Assembly: GCA_045634305.1 (NCBI GenBank)
Contig: JAZQZZ010000017.1
Span: forward strand, 49,275-113,274
Reading direction: 5' to 3'
From: HGM04593 sp045634305
Lineage (GTDB): Bacteria > Bacteroidota > Bacteroidia > Bacteroidales > Bacteroidaceae
DNA length: 64,000 nucleotides
The notes below the pieces were generated by a model. That model worked only from the letters and a program-made list of their open reading frames with translations, was not told where the DNA came from and did no database searches. The position numbers were made by a program, and so were the translations under genes. Shown in pieces: positions 52,601 through 60,167 of the stretch; the first letter of the stretch is position 1, and each line of letters begins with the position of its first letter.

Positions 52601-53609
52601 TTGAAATCTCGGGATTCTCATCCGATGTTGCTGTTACGACAGCTGTACCCAGCGCCTGTGGAATGATTGCCTGACCCACAACACGCACAACATCCTCGGT
52701 CTCAACAGAGAGTGTGAAACCGGTGTTGCTGGGCTCTGATTCACCACCATTGAAGAGAGGCTGCGGAACAAAGCGGCCTACACCGAGATAAATCTCGGCA
52801 TCCTCGACCTCAATGCTTGTAACAGGCTGTGTAACGATAAAATCTACATCAGCACCCAAGTTGCCGTTACCTATGGTCACACCGGCTGTAACGGTGTAAT
52901 TGGTTTTGTTCAGACCTGTTGCAATATTGAATCCGTCACTGTTTGTTTCAATATCCAAATAATACGATGTTGGATTGCCAAAGTTGTCTACTCTATCCAA
53001 GTGCCATACAAGAGGATTCTCGGGCATTGTAGGCTCGGCACCGCTGGCAGTTTCAAAGCTGAAAGTGACATAATCCTCAATTGTTGTCTCCACGCCAACC
53101 TGGAGCGGCACCACAGGATTGTCTTCGCTTGCATACTCAACGGTAATTGCTTCTACCGGTGTGGCTGAAAGGTTAAAACGGATAACTCTATAGCCACCTG
53201 TAACCTCGTCCTGTTCGCGGTAAGTGTAATCTCCCTGGTAAGTCACCTCCGAGGGCGCACCGGTCTCATCTGTTACCTCAAGAGGATAAATGAGGCCTGT
53301 TGTAGGGTCATAGACCTTGAACTGGACAGCCTTGTCAATATCGGCATCGTTACCACCGATACGCATTGTGTAGATGTTGCCTATGTCGTTCATCTGGAAG
53401 TTAGATGTAACGGCACGCACTTCGCCATCGATGAAAGCGGCAACCTCAGGAGCCATATCACCACTGATTCCGTTACCGAAATCCAAGATGGCATAGACTA
53501 CAGTCTGCTGTTGATAAGCATTGCCCGGATTAGTCCATCCGCTTCCATTTTGCGCCCATGAGACCATCCCGGCCATCACAAGCAACAAGGATAAAAATTG
53601 CTTTTTCAT
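49668..53609 (-). CDS. Exported Ig-like (BIG2-type) repeat protein with T9SS-like C-terminal domain
   Basis: 1313 residues. The signal peptide is 1-19 (GMVSWAQ). The first 150 residues contain a module with VAAFIDGEVRAV. Several Ig-like repeats follow, each closing with a G.a.iT.TS..nP.vs.t..V pattern (for example GTAVVTATSDENPEISTT, GEVTFTFTSNANPEVST, GTAIITFTSVDNPSVTA). Two WNWVS motifs (GSGWNWVSL, KKGWNWVSYP) start a later module, and another GAFVGDECRGEG module echoes the first. The last 45 residues (AVYDLTGRKVEQM...GIYVIEV, ending KKVRK) look like a type A T9SS sorting domain. It is separated by a terminator from the seven-gene operon, but is the same kind of protein and on the same strand. 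Surface adhesin-like; ligand unknown. Confidence 0.8.
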   Translation of the reverse strand: MKKQFLSLLLVMAGMVSWAQNGSGWTNPGNAYQQQTVVYAILDFGNGISGDMAPEVAAFIDGEVRAVTSNFQMNDIGNIYTMRIGGNDADIDKAVQFKVYDPTTGLIYPLEVTDETGAPSEVTYQGDYTYREQDEVTGGYRVIRFNLSATPVEAITVEYASEDNPVVPLQVGVETTIEDYVTFSFETASGAEPTMPENPLVWHLDRVDNFGNPTSYYLDIETNSDGFNIATGLNKTNYTVTAGVTIGNGNLGADVDFIVTQPVTSIEVEDAEIYLGVGRFVPQPLFNGGESEPSNTGFTLSVETEDVVRVVGQAIIPQALGTAVVTATSDENPEISTTFQVTVISALESMDKGFDADDYEYTRWSDGEELIDLPNPVFNWLANEDGSPVIFDTDESYTITSSDPTVIRIDEKESEEGIEILPMSLKKGTAQITYTSNYDPSKSVTFTVVVKQSVQEIAITDVNGVEIVEMGQTVDVTVGETIVARVEVAPLDADYEEFTMQFVDANWGIVEKIENYVEILSSEVVDGICTFEFKFIEVPETEYFLQAVIDNDIKSPIVGFNVYNVIESIDVYMNEEYWITEDENIFEFKYNVNPGNVLDPSLTVESSNPDVAEVLMSEDAGMYRIHAYSTGEVTFTFTSNANPEVSTQVTTVIKREPTGVAITKVGSIEIPAPGTTPAETVVEVAVGQDVVAVAGIEPNDATYDSFEFELVNDDDIPYEADVVTIGDRIDNGDGTISIGFTFNSVPDRDVYLKAVVRYNQYGKETALQHRVRIEVRQGVTDVTVSEEVKTIWFTEGTEEFFTIQATVYPDDATNKELEVSIDGEGVVELVGESEDVENGYRFVVLDKGTAIITFTSVDNPSVTATCEVTAMKRVSELVVEGDFYSMFNDGQEYMATLSYFPVDADFNLDGLMIDIVSDLPEGWVPVEIEQGDMVDGFMHLNLIPRAICNNFMIDFIYHNPEDEMSEPYIQSIEAAVMERMTMGSGWNWVSLINGEIWFEELSEQLIEARSQDELVFNDASWGLFGDLYTMDNTQAYKVNIHDDYSEVELYPYSDNNIEGYIHTKSLKKGWNWVSYPYEFEYDVEQIFAAANFGENDMILSKHNGFVQRNADGEWEGNLSALIPYQGYMVYCNADVELPMPGRYDLEQGYFKNIAPERTASHERAAWVYDNSRFANSMAIVAKVDVENCEEYTIGAFVGDECRGEGKFINGKAFITVGGENGEVVTFRLLNKWTGELLDVAQEIPFGDMAGSISAPVVMGTIDGTTGIDEVKGENGNVKAVYDLTGRKVEQMTEGIYVIEVREGDKIVTKKVRK

Positions 53610-53849
53610 AACGCAAAAAGTTTAAAAAGTTGTTTTATTGAATTTATACTGTTTTTTACATTTTTTCACCATTACAAAATTGGCACAATAAAGCGGAACT
53701 CTTTTTCACTTAAAAAGCGTTGTTTTTAACGCAAAGTACAAAAAGGGAATCAAAAAGGCACAATACGTAAAAATATGCTCGGTAGAGTTAAAATCATTTA
53801 ACAGGATTGGGAATTTTGGTTACATTTGCAGCAAAGAAGATAGCACCAT
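53610..53849. promoter_or_regulatory. Divergent intergenic region with promoter of the sensor-regulator gene
   Basis: 240 bp, AT-rich. For the plus-strand gene, TTTA at 53797-53800, a 20-nt spacer and an exact TACATTTG at 53821-53828 give a leader of about 15 nt. For the minus-strand BIG2 gene no exact -7 was found; TACTTTG near 53750 (minus strand) is one base short. If the AraC-type regulator controls the surface genes, this is where a binding site is expected. Confidence 0.5.
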
Positions 53850-56204
53850 ATGCAAACAAAGACCCATATTTCCGTCATAATCGCTATTGCAGCCATAATC
53901 ACTGCCTGCACAGGTGGTGGCAAAATGCAATGGCAAGCAATTTCGGACAGCGCAAACGCCAAGGTCATAGCCGACACCTTGTGGCACCCGCAAAAACTTG
54001 ACAGCATGGCACAGCACTACCACGCCGCCAAAGACATCGGAAGCGAACTGCTTATAAGACAAAAGCTGGGAACGGTAATGCGCAACCGCTCCGACTTTGA
54101 AGCAGCCGTAAAACAGCACGACCGCTGCATTGAGCTTGCAACCATGCGCAACGACACCCTGCAACTTATAATAGCATACAACAACCAAGGAACAAACTTC
54201 AGGCGCATAGGCGACCTTCAGCAGGCAAGCACCAACCACTACAAGGCATTGGAGCTTTGCGACAAAATCACCGGCGACACATCATTCATTGCGCGCAAGA
54301 ACATTGTACGCACACTTAACGGTCTGGGCAATGTCATGCTCTCGCTAGGCAATGACGAGGTTGCCGAGGAGATGTTCCGTCGCGCACTCAAAGGCGAGCA
54401 GAAGCTATGCAGCGCCACTGGACAGGCAATAAACTACGCCAACATTGGAGCCATAAAAGAGAGGAACGGCGATGCCGACTCGGCACGCATCTACTACAAC
54501 CTGTCGATGCAGAAGAACATCGAAGCCAACAACAAGATTGGCATAAGCCTCTGTTTCCAGAATCTGGGCGAGCTGGACGAGGCTGCAGGCGACTACAAGG
54601 CTGCAAGGGACAACTACCTGAAAAGCTATGAGATGGGGCTTAAAACCAAGGACGTATGGCACTGGCTGAACCCTTGCACAGCATTGGCACAGCTTAATAT
54701 AAAGGAAGGCAACCACAGTGAGGCACTTCGCTACAACAGCGAGGCGCTTGAAGCCGCCAAAAGAATTGGAGCAAAAGGGCGCCTGGCAAACCTCTATGCA
54801 CAGCAGGCTGTCCTTTACGAAGCAAAAGGCCAATGGCGCGAAGCACTTGCAAGCACACATACAGCACAGGCATACAGCGACAGTGCGGCAATAGAAGAAA
54901 ACAGGATACACACCCAGAACCTGAGAGTAAACTATGAGATAAACAAAAGAAAAGAGGAGGTTCAAGAGGCGCTTGCCAAGGCCGAATACGAAAAAGAGAT
55001 ACGCAACACCGTCATGTGGGGAAGTTGTGGAATAATACTGTTTGCCATCATTGCAATTATGGCAATAGTGCGTGCAGCAAGGCAGCGCCGAATCACCAAC
55101 GAGGCATTGGAAAAGATTGACCGTGAACGTCAGGAATTCTACCGCGGAATAACACACCAGCTACGCACTCCATTGACGGTTGTGCTGGGCATGACACACG
55201 AACTGGAACGTTTCATTCCAAGCGACAATGCGCTGGCCCAAAAGGAGTTCGACGCCGTCACACGCAAAAGCAAGGAGCTGCTTGCCCTTATCACCGAAAT
55301 GATTGAATACAACCGTGGCGAGAGGGACAAGGTAGACATCAACGAGTTCCCGAAGAACGAGAGCACGCCCGCAACAAAAGACAACACATTGATAAACAAC
55401 AATTTACAAATATGGGGGGGTAACCTGCACGAATACGTGCTGCTTGCCGAGGATGACAAGGATGTTGCCCTGCTGATAACACAGATGCTCAATAACGAGG
55501 GCTACAGCTACTGCTGGGCACAGAACGGCAAGGAAGCCCTCGAAATTATAGAGCAGAAACACCCTCAGCTCGTCATCACCGACATAATGATGCCGCAGAT
55601 GGACGGCATCGAGCTCATAAAGGCACTGAGAGGAAATGAAGAGACCAACCATATACCTATAATTGTTGTATCGGCACGCACCGAGAACAACGACCGTCTC
55701 GCCGGCCTCGATGCCGGAGCCGAGGTCTACCTTGGCAAGCCGTTCATCCCCGACGAACTGCTGATGATGGTGCGCAAGCTGATTGAGCAGAGAGAAATGC
55801 TCAAAAAGAAGTACAGCAAGCAAATTCTCGAAGCCAACATCGACGACTACAACGGCCGCATAAACAGCATAAAGAAGAGCGAGAAGGAGTTCATCAGGCA
55901 AATCGATGAATATATACACGAAAACATCATGGATTGCAACCTTAACGCCGCTATGCTTGCAGAGCACATGATAATGAGTATCACCACCCTAAACCGCAGG
56001 ATAAACAGCGTAACAGGCACAAACACCACCAACTACATACGTCAGCGCAGGCTTGCAAGAGCAAAATACCTGCTCAAGAACTCAAGCATGACAATGGGCG
56101 AGATCCAGGCCGTGTGCGGCTTTGAGTCGCCAAGCTACTTCAGCCGCGCCTTCAAGGCCGAATTCGACGTGACACCAACCGAATACAAGAAAAGAGGCTC
56201 TTGA
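53850..56204 (+). CDS. Hybrid sensor-regulator: lipobox-TPR-TM-HisKA-REC-AraC HTH, without an ATPase domain
   Basis: 784 residues. A signal with lipobox (IITAC, Cys20) precedes a periplasmic TPR array (about 55-345) and a coiled coil. One transmembrane helix lies at about 387-409. HisKA follows with the phospho-acceptor His436 in GITHQLRTPLTVV. About 40 residues after the HisKA helices a receiver domain begins (EDD near 533, phospho-acceptor Asp578 in ITDIMMPQMDG, then the SARTE and KPF blocks). The C terminus is an AraC/HTH_18 domain (about 690-784). The HATPase_c domain that normally lies between HisKA and REC in Bacteroidetes hybrid regulators is absent, and the frame is intact. It is divergent from the surface-protein genes, which it probably controls (inference). 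Confidence 0.85.
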   Translation: MQTKTHISVIIAIAAIITACTGGGKMQWQAISDSANAKVIADTLWHPQKLDSMAQHYHAAKDIGSELLIRQKLGTVMRNRSDFEAAVKQHDRCIELATMRNDTLQLIIAYNNQGTNFRRIGDLQQASTNHYKALELCDKITGDTSFIARKNIVRTLNGLGNVMLSLGNDEVAEEMFRRALKGEQKLCSATGQAINYANIGAIKERNGDADSARIYYNLSMQKNIEANNKIGISLCFQNLGELDEAAGDYKAARDNYLKSYEMGLKTKDVWHWLNPCTALAQLNIKEGNHSEALRYNSEALEAAKRIGAKGRLANLYAQQAVLYEAKGQWREALASTHTAQAYSDSAAIEENRIHTQNLRVNYEINKRKEEVQEALAKAEYEKEIRNTVMWGSCGIILFAIIAIMAIVRAARQRRITNEALEKIDRERQEFYRGITHQLRTPLTVVLGMTHELERFIPSDNALAQKEFDAVTRKSKELLALITEMIEYNRGERDKVDINEFPKNESTPATKDNTLINNNLQIWGGNLHEYVLLAEDDKDVALLITQMLNNEGYSYCWAQNGKEALEIIEQKHPQLVITDIMMPQMDGIELIKALRGNEETNHIPIIVVSARTENNDRLAGLDAGAEVYLGKPFIPDELLMMVRKLIEQREMLKKKYSKQILEANIDDYNGRINSIKKSEKEFIRQIDEYIHENIMDCNLNAAMLAEHMIMSITTLNRRINSVTGTNTTNYIRQRRLARAKYLLKNSSMTMGEIQAVCGFESPSYFSRAFKAEFDVTPTEYKKRGS

Positions 56205-56320
56205 GCCACCCTGAAGCCACATTTTGTCGTTTGAGTTAAAAGCGGAATACTTTTGAGTGAAAATGATTGTGTTACATTCTTCCCAACTTTGTGGCCGAAA
56301 CAAAGGCACAAAGTTGAAGA

Positions 56321-56674
56321 ATGAAAGAAACGGCACTGAAAGATATCAAAAGAATGTACATGCAGTTACTCACTGCAAAACCACCCTTCTTCACAGCTGC
56401 AGACTGCTCCATAGAGTCGTTTGCCACCGACTTGGGCACCAACCGCAGCTACGCTTCACGGTTTGTAAACCGGGAATTGGGAGTCACCTTCTCCACACTG
56501 CTCAACAAACTGCGACTGGCACATTTCATCAAACGGAAAAGCGAGAATCCCCAAGCCACCATTGCCCGCCTGGCAAAAGAGTGCGGTTTCAACAGCACCT
56601 TCTCATTACGCAGAGCATTCCTGAAGGAATATGGCATGCTACCTAGCGAATACTTCCGCAACATGCGAAAATGA
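56321..56674 (+). CDS. Stand-alone AraC-type DNA-binding protein
   Basis: 117 residues, consisting only of the two-helix-turn-helix AraC domain (LATAKECGFNSTFSLRRAFLKEYG-like second motif at about 83-108; FATDLGTNRSYASRFVNRELG first motif at about 34-54). There is no sensory or receiver domain. It lies 116 nt downstream of the hybrid sensor-regulator in the same direction. It could share or compete for that protein's target sites. It converges with the DUF1573 gene, with a 12-nt gap. Confidence 0.8.
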   Translation: MKETALKDIKRMYMQLLTAKPPFFTAADCSIESFATDLGTNRSYASRFVNRELGVTFSTLLNKLRLAHFIKRKSENPQATIARLAKECGFNSTFSLRRAFLKEYGMLPSEYFRNMRK

Positions 56675-56686
56675 GCCGACACACAG

Positions 56687-57079
56687 TCATTTTTCTTTGC
56701 CGGGAGGAACCACTACAGCCTTGATGCGAACATGATTCTTGCGTGGAATGGTATTTGTGTACACATATATGGTCTTGAGATAACGGCCGTCAAGATCTTT
56801 TGGATAGAACGATACATACACCACAGCCGAGTCGCCCGGAGCGACCGGTTCCTTTGAATGCGTTGCCGAAGTGCAACCGCAACTCACATATACCCCCTCT
56901 ATCACCAGCGGCTTATCGCCCACATTCGCCACCTTGAACTCACATGCCACAGAATCGGAGTTCTCGGCCACAACACCGAAATCGTGCACCTTCTTCGGGT
57001 ACTCAGCCACCGCCTGCGCCAACATATATTTTGGGAACGCAAGCAAGCACATTACAACAAAAAAGAAATTGCGTAGCAT
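56687..57079 (-). CDS. DUF1573 domain exported protein
   Basis: 130 residues from the ATG at 57079, which gives a clean signal peptide (MCLLAFPKYMLAQ). An in-frame start at 57175 would add 32 residues and cross a good -7 element at 57102-57109, so I reject it. The mature protein is one DUF1573 Ig-like domain: HDFGVVAENSDSVACEFKVANVGDKPLVI, the VSCGCTSATHS motif, then APGDSAVVYVSFYP. These domains are common in Bacteroidetes envelope proteins; function unknown. Confidence 0.85.
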   Translation of the reverse strand: MLRNFFFVVMCLLAFPKYMLAQAVAEYPKKVHDFGVVAENSDSVACEFKVANVGDKPLVIEGVYVSCGCTSATHSKEPVAPGDSAVVYVSFYPKDLDGRYLKTIYVYTNTIPRKNHVRIKAVVVPPGKEK

Positions 57080-57101
57080 TAGCCGATTTATTTTATAGCC
57101 A

Positions 57102-57109
57102 CAAAAATA
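57102..57109 (-). promoter_or_regulatory. Putative -7 element for the DUF1573 gene
   Basis: TATTTTTG on the minus strand is an exact TAnnTTTG match, 23 nt upstream of the ATG at 57079. The -33 region is weak (GTTG at the right distance). It decides the start codon. Confidence 0.5.
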
Positions 57110-57242
57110 GTGAAAAGAATCATAAACCAACAATGTTCGGTAGAAATAGATTATAGAAACAAAAACAGAGAGCACAAAAGGCTCTCTAAATAATAAGGTA
57201 ATTCTGAATTACTCGCAAAACTCTTTCTTCAATCTCATAACT

Positions 57243-57363
57243 GTTGAGATGATGCTTCCTGAGGTATCGGTTACAAACCGGGTGATTGGTGCTCCCCAAA
57301 AGACAAGGAAGCCCAAATTGGTGGGCTATCGCAGTGGATATCGCCGGTGTATTGAGCAAGTAA
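57243..57363 (+). pseudogene. Degenerate fragment of the GGGtGRT gene 3' end
   Basis: Matches the last roughly 31 codons of the GGGtGRT gene (24087-24182), with small indels and about 26 bp of extra sequence near 57295-57320 that break the frame. The last block, through GCATTGAGCAAGTAA-like sequence and the stop, is well preserved, as is the sequence after it (UTR and terminator). It has no start codon. It is a relic of a partial duplication, not a gene. Confidence 0.85.
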
Positions 57364-57422
57364 TTTATTGTAGCTCAATAGATTTGCAGAGACTCGTTCG
57401 TATGAATGGCTCTCATTTTTAA

Positions 57423-57568
57423 GCAATAATATAGATGTTGACCCAACGTTCAGATGTCATGCTGAGCGAAGTCGAAGCATCTAAAAATCACATTAAAATA
57501 GATCCTTCCTACCGTCAGGATGACAATTTCACAAAAAACTAATCTTGGGTCAACATCTATATTGTTGC
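57423..57568. mobile_element. MITE-like non-coding element, copy 2
   Basis: 146 bp with 23-bp terminal inverted repeats (57423-57445 and 57546-57568, one mismatch), and an inner imperfect palindrome of GTCATNCTGAGCG type. It is flanked by the 8-bp direct repeat CATTTTTA (57414-57421 and 57570-57577). Removing the element and one flank copy restores the colinear sequence of the paralogous region at 24229-24250, which has no element. That empty-site comparison supports a true insertion with target duplication, after the segmental duplication. Confidence 0.8.
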
Positions 57569-57581
57569 CCATTTTTATTGC

Positions 57582-57724
57582 TATCAAATGTCATCCTGAG
57601 CGCATGCGAAGGATCTCTTATAGCCGGAACAGTGTCAATACAGAACAATTCAAGACCACCGGAAATAGATGATGCGCATACAAATAAAAAAAACGATGCA
57701 AGAGTTTTTTTGTCCTGCACCGCT
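57582..57724. repeat. Dispersed repeat, copy B
   Basis: Near-identical to 24245-24385. Together with the pseudogene fragment and the terminator relic it makes up one duplicated block (57243-57724 against 24087-24385), interrupted by the MITE-like element. It ends in a hairpin that faces the hipA gene. Confidence 0.85.
57684..57722 (-). terminator. Probable terminator of hipBA
   Basis: The duplicated hairpin (57694-57700 with 57716-57722, one mismatch) is followed on the minus strand by a T run (57693-57684). It lies about 85 nt after the hipA stop. Confidence 0.5.
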
Positions 57725-57805
57725 TAATTATATAGGATAGATAGCCTACAAAATATACCTCAAAAGTTAGGTTTCGCAAACTATCACTGCATTTCACACC
57801 ACTTA

Positions 57806-58924
57806 TCAAAGCTGATAATGCAACAAATCACCACAGTTTTCCTGCACATGCCTAATTATCTCACGGCATTTATTTTCAGTCATCTTAATTTTAGTTCCAA
57901 CCGCAATGAAATCCTGAATAGTTGGTTTTCCCGAACCGTTGACCGATGTTGCATGCTGACCGTTATACCCATCGGCACAAAGAGTCAAATCATACGCCGG
58001 AGCTAAATGCCAACACCATTTGCCCTGTCCGTCTTTCTTTACTACAAAACTAAAGTTCTTGCAGTGGTCGTCCTTATTGTCGGTAAGATAGTTGAACACC
58101 ATACGTCGGTACATCTCCTCGACATCTTTGCTACTTTGAGTTAAATATCCTGTCAGAGCAAGCAGATTACTATAATCAAGAACAGGATTCGACAAGGAAA
58201 CACATAGCAACCCTCCGGCTGTAGCCATATGAACACGTTCTCCACTTGATGTAAGGTCGAAACGTTTAGTAGCAAAATATTTTCCACCAACCAATTTAAA
58301 ATCAGGAACATTGATACCGCATTTGCGGGCGACTTCATTGTAGCGGTACTCCTGTTGACCCATATCTTTAGGGTCGTATATATGACGGAATTTAACCAGC
58401 CAATGACCTTCGTTATCTGAAAATATAGCTTTAGGACGACATCCGCCACTATTACCACTATTATACAGCAGAAGACCGGCATCGGTATCCTGTTGTTCCT
58501 GCAGCACTTCCAATGCCTTTGCCTGCAGAGCATCAAAATCACATCTACCCTCTTCCATTTTCACCGGTGTGTGCGGCTCATAAGTCAACGCCCCCATACC
58601 TCCATTGCCAACAAGGCTCAGCTTGTCAAGTGCCGACAAATTTCTATCATCGACACCTTCTTTAAGGAGTGTTTTATGTAATAGATATCGACCATAACCG
58701 TCGGGCAAACTATCTTCAAAAACACCAAAGTTCCCATTAAAAGGTTGTGGTTTCGCAACAAACAGACCCGGTTTAAGCGGCAGTTCCAACGGGGAAATGC
58801 TGAAACCCTCCATTAGCCAATTCTTATTGTACTCAAAAGCACACAGCCTGTTGTCGGGGGTAAGAGACAAAGTCCCGACTTCTAAACCATGATATTTAAC
58901 GGTGATTTTATCTATATTCTTCAT
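57806..58924 (-). CDS. hipA: HipA-family serine/threonine kinase toxin
   Basis: Type II toxin kinase; the E. coli protein phosphorylates glutamyl-tRNA synthetase and causes dormancy. 372 residues with the HipA N-terminal (about 5-105) and C-terminal domains. ATP-binding Lys178 (HWLVKFR), catalytic Asp285 in NKDDHCKN (compare NTDAHAKN in E. coli) and metal-binding Asp312 (LAPAYDLT) are present, so it is probably active. The ATG overlaps the hipB stop by four bases (ATGA). It is shorter than E. coli HipA (440). The target in this organism is unknown. Confidence 0.9.
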   Translation of the reverse strand: MKNIDKITVKYHGLEVGTLSLTPDNRLCAFEYNKNWLMEGFSISPLELPLKPGLFVAKPQPFNGNFGVFEDSLPDGYGRYLLHKTLLKEGVDDRNLSALDKLSLVGNGGMGALTYEPHTPVKMEEGRCDFDALQAKALEVLQEQQDTDAGLLLYNSGNSGGCRPKAIFSDNEGHWLVKFRHIYDPKDMGQQEYRYNEVARKCGINVPDFKLVGGKYFATKRFDLTSSGERVHMATAGGLLCVSLSNPVLDYSNLLALTGYLTQSSKDVEEMYRRMVFNYLTDNKDDHCKNFSFVVKKDGQGKWCWHLAPAYDLTLCADGYNGQHATSVNGSGKPTIQDFIAVGTKIKMTENKCREIIRHVQENCGDLLHYQL

Positions 58925-59250
58925 AACTTATGAGCTTTCTTTTTACCGGTATTCCTGCGTATTTGAGACAACTCTTCCATTGTGGAGTATTTGGGTTGTT
59001 CAAAAATGGTTTTAATTTCAGAGGTATATTCCAACGCCACTGCAATGCCAATGAGGTTTTTAAGAGATATCAATCCTTTCTGTTCAAAACGTATTATGTT
59101 ACTCACCGCGACACCCGATTTATCGGCCACCTGTTCACGAGTAAGATTTTTCTCAATGCGTCGTGCACGGAAATCATTCGCCATTTTCATTGCAATGTCA
59201 TCTACAGACTCAAATGAAAAGCCATCCAAAACTGACAAGATATTATTCAT
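58921..59250 (-). CDS. hipB: HipB-like XRE antitoxin
   Basis: 109-residue DNA-binding antitoxin that should bind HipA and repress the operon. The helix-turn-helix is at about 30-85 (RRIEKNLTREQVADKSGVAVSNIIRFEQKG). A basic C-terminal tail (RRNTGKKKAHKL) follows. It is the first gene of the pair, coupled to hipA by ATGA. A TATCTTTG -7 element is at 59294-59301 on the minus strand. Confidence 0.88.
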   Translation of the reverse strand: MNNILSVLDGFSFESVDDIAMKMANDFRARRIEKNLTREQVADKSGVAVSNIIRFEQKGLISLKNLIGIAVALEYTSEIKTIFEQPKYSTMEELSQIRRNTGKKKAHKL

Positions 59251-59293
59251 ATCTACTGTTTTTACAACTATAAAGACAATATATTATCAGTAA

Positions 59294-59301
59294 CAAAGAT
59301 A
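59294..59301 (-). promoter_or_regulatory. Putative -7 element for hipBA
   Basis: TATCTTTG on the minus strand, an exact TAnnTTTG match, 44 nt upstream of the hipB ATG. The -33 position is not well matched. The rest of 59302-59435 holds no gene. Confidence 0.45.
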
Positions 59302-59435
59302 ATAAAATCAAATTAATTCACATAACCAATACATCTAAAATTGCTTAAGGAATATAAGAAATCACTTATGAAACAAAAAACAACAACCGCCTTATCCGTA
59401 ATTTTCACTACGGAACACCCCACCATTTACAAAAG

Positions 59436-59471
59436 CAATGGAGCTTGCCACGCGCGTGGCAAGCTCCATTG
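59436..59471. terminator. Perfect 36-nt palindromic terminator of the ECF sigma gene
   Basis: 18-bp perfect arms with no unpaired centre, 34 nt after the sigma gene's stop on the minus strand. Confidence 0.75.
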
Positions 59472-59504
59472 TTCATATCGAAAACAAAATCTCCTGCAAC
59501 ATTC

Positions 59505-60011
59505 CTATAAAAGAAAATCCTTCAATTCCTCCTGCAAGCTACGCCTTGTCAAAAAGATTCTACTTTTCACAGTACCCAAAGGCAACGACAACCTGTCGGC
59601 AATTTCCCTATACTTGAATCCGGAAACGAACATCGAGAACGGAACCCTGTAAATATCGGGCAACGAGTTCACGACACGACGGAGTTCCTTGCGGTCATAA
59701 TCATTCTCGGTTATGTAATCCTTGCTCAGCTGAGTGCTGTCAATATTATGCAGATTGTCGGTATAATCCACAAATGTCTGTTCACGTAAAACTTTCCTGT
59801 AATTATTTATAAACAGATTACGCATTATTGTATACACCCATGCTTTAAAATTAGTGTCCGGCGTATACTTTTCCATATTTTCAAGGGCACGCAAAGATGT
59901 CTCCTGCATCAAATCATTCGCCTCTTCCTTATCGGCCGTCAATTTAAACGCAAATCTTTGTAACTCCGATTGCATCTCAAGCAAATCTCTTCTGAAAGTA
60001 GCTGCATTCAT
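59505..60011 (-). CDS. ECF-type RNA polymerase sigma factor
   Basis: 168 residues from the ATG at 60011; the frame can be extended 9 nt to a TTG, which I consider unlikely. Sigma region 2 is at about 15-80 (ANDLMQETSLRALENMEKY, FKAWVYTIMRNLFINNYRK). Region 4 is at about 105-160 (LPDIYRVPFSMFVSGFKYREIADRLSLPLGTVKSRIFLTRRSLQ). No anti-sigma gene is adjacent; instead a divergent S24-type repressor gene lies 292 nt away. The regulon is unknown. Confidence 0.93.
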   Translation of the reverse strand: MNAATFRRDLLEMQSELQRFAFKLTADKEEANDLMQETSLRALENMEKYTPDTNFKAWVYTIMRNLFINNYRKVLREQTFVDYTDNLHNIDSTQLSKDYITENDYDRKELRRVVNSLPDIYRVPFSMFVSGFKYREIADRLSLPLGTVKSRIFLTRRSLQEELKDFLL

Positions 60012-60167
60012 AATTGCCAAACAATTTACAATCCTTCATCAGGAATCTGACGTAAAACATCTTCACAAACACTCACAGAATGCAAGCACTGCAGCAATGC
60101 ACTCATTTTCAAACAAGTTTTTTCCATAAATCTTTTAATTTTGTATGTAAAACAAGAATATTTTCAT

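Noticed and set aside
53694..56265. Similar AAAGCGGAA...ACTTTT-type sequences upstream of both regulator genes (53694 and 56240)
   Set aside because: The match is short and imperfect and AT-rich sequence makes chance likely; not strong enough to call a shared operator.
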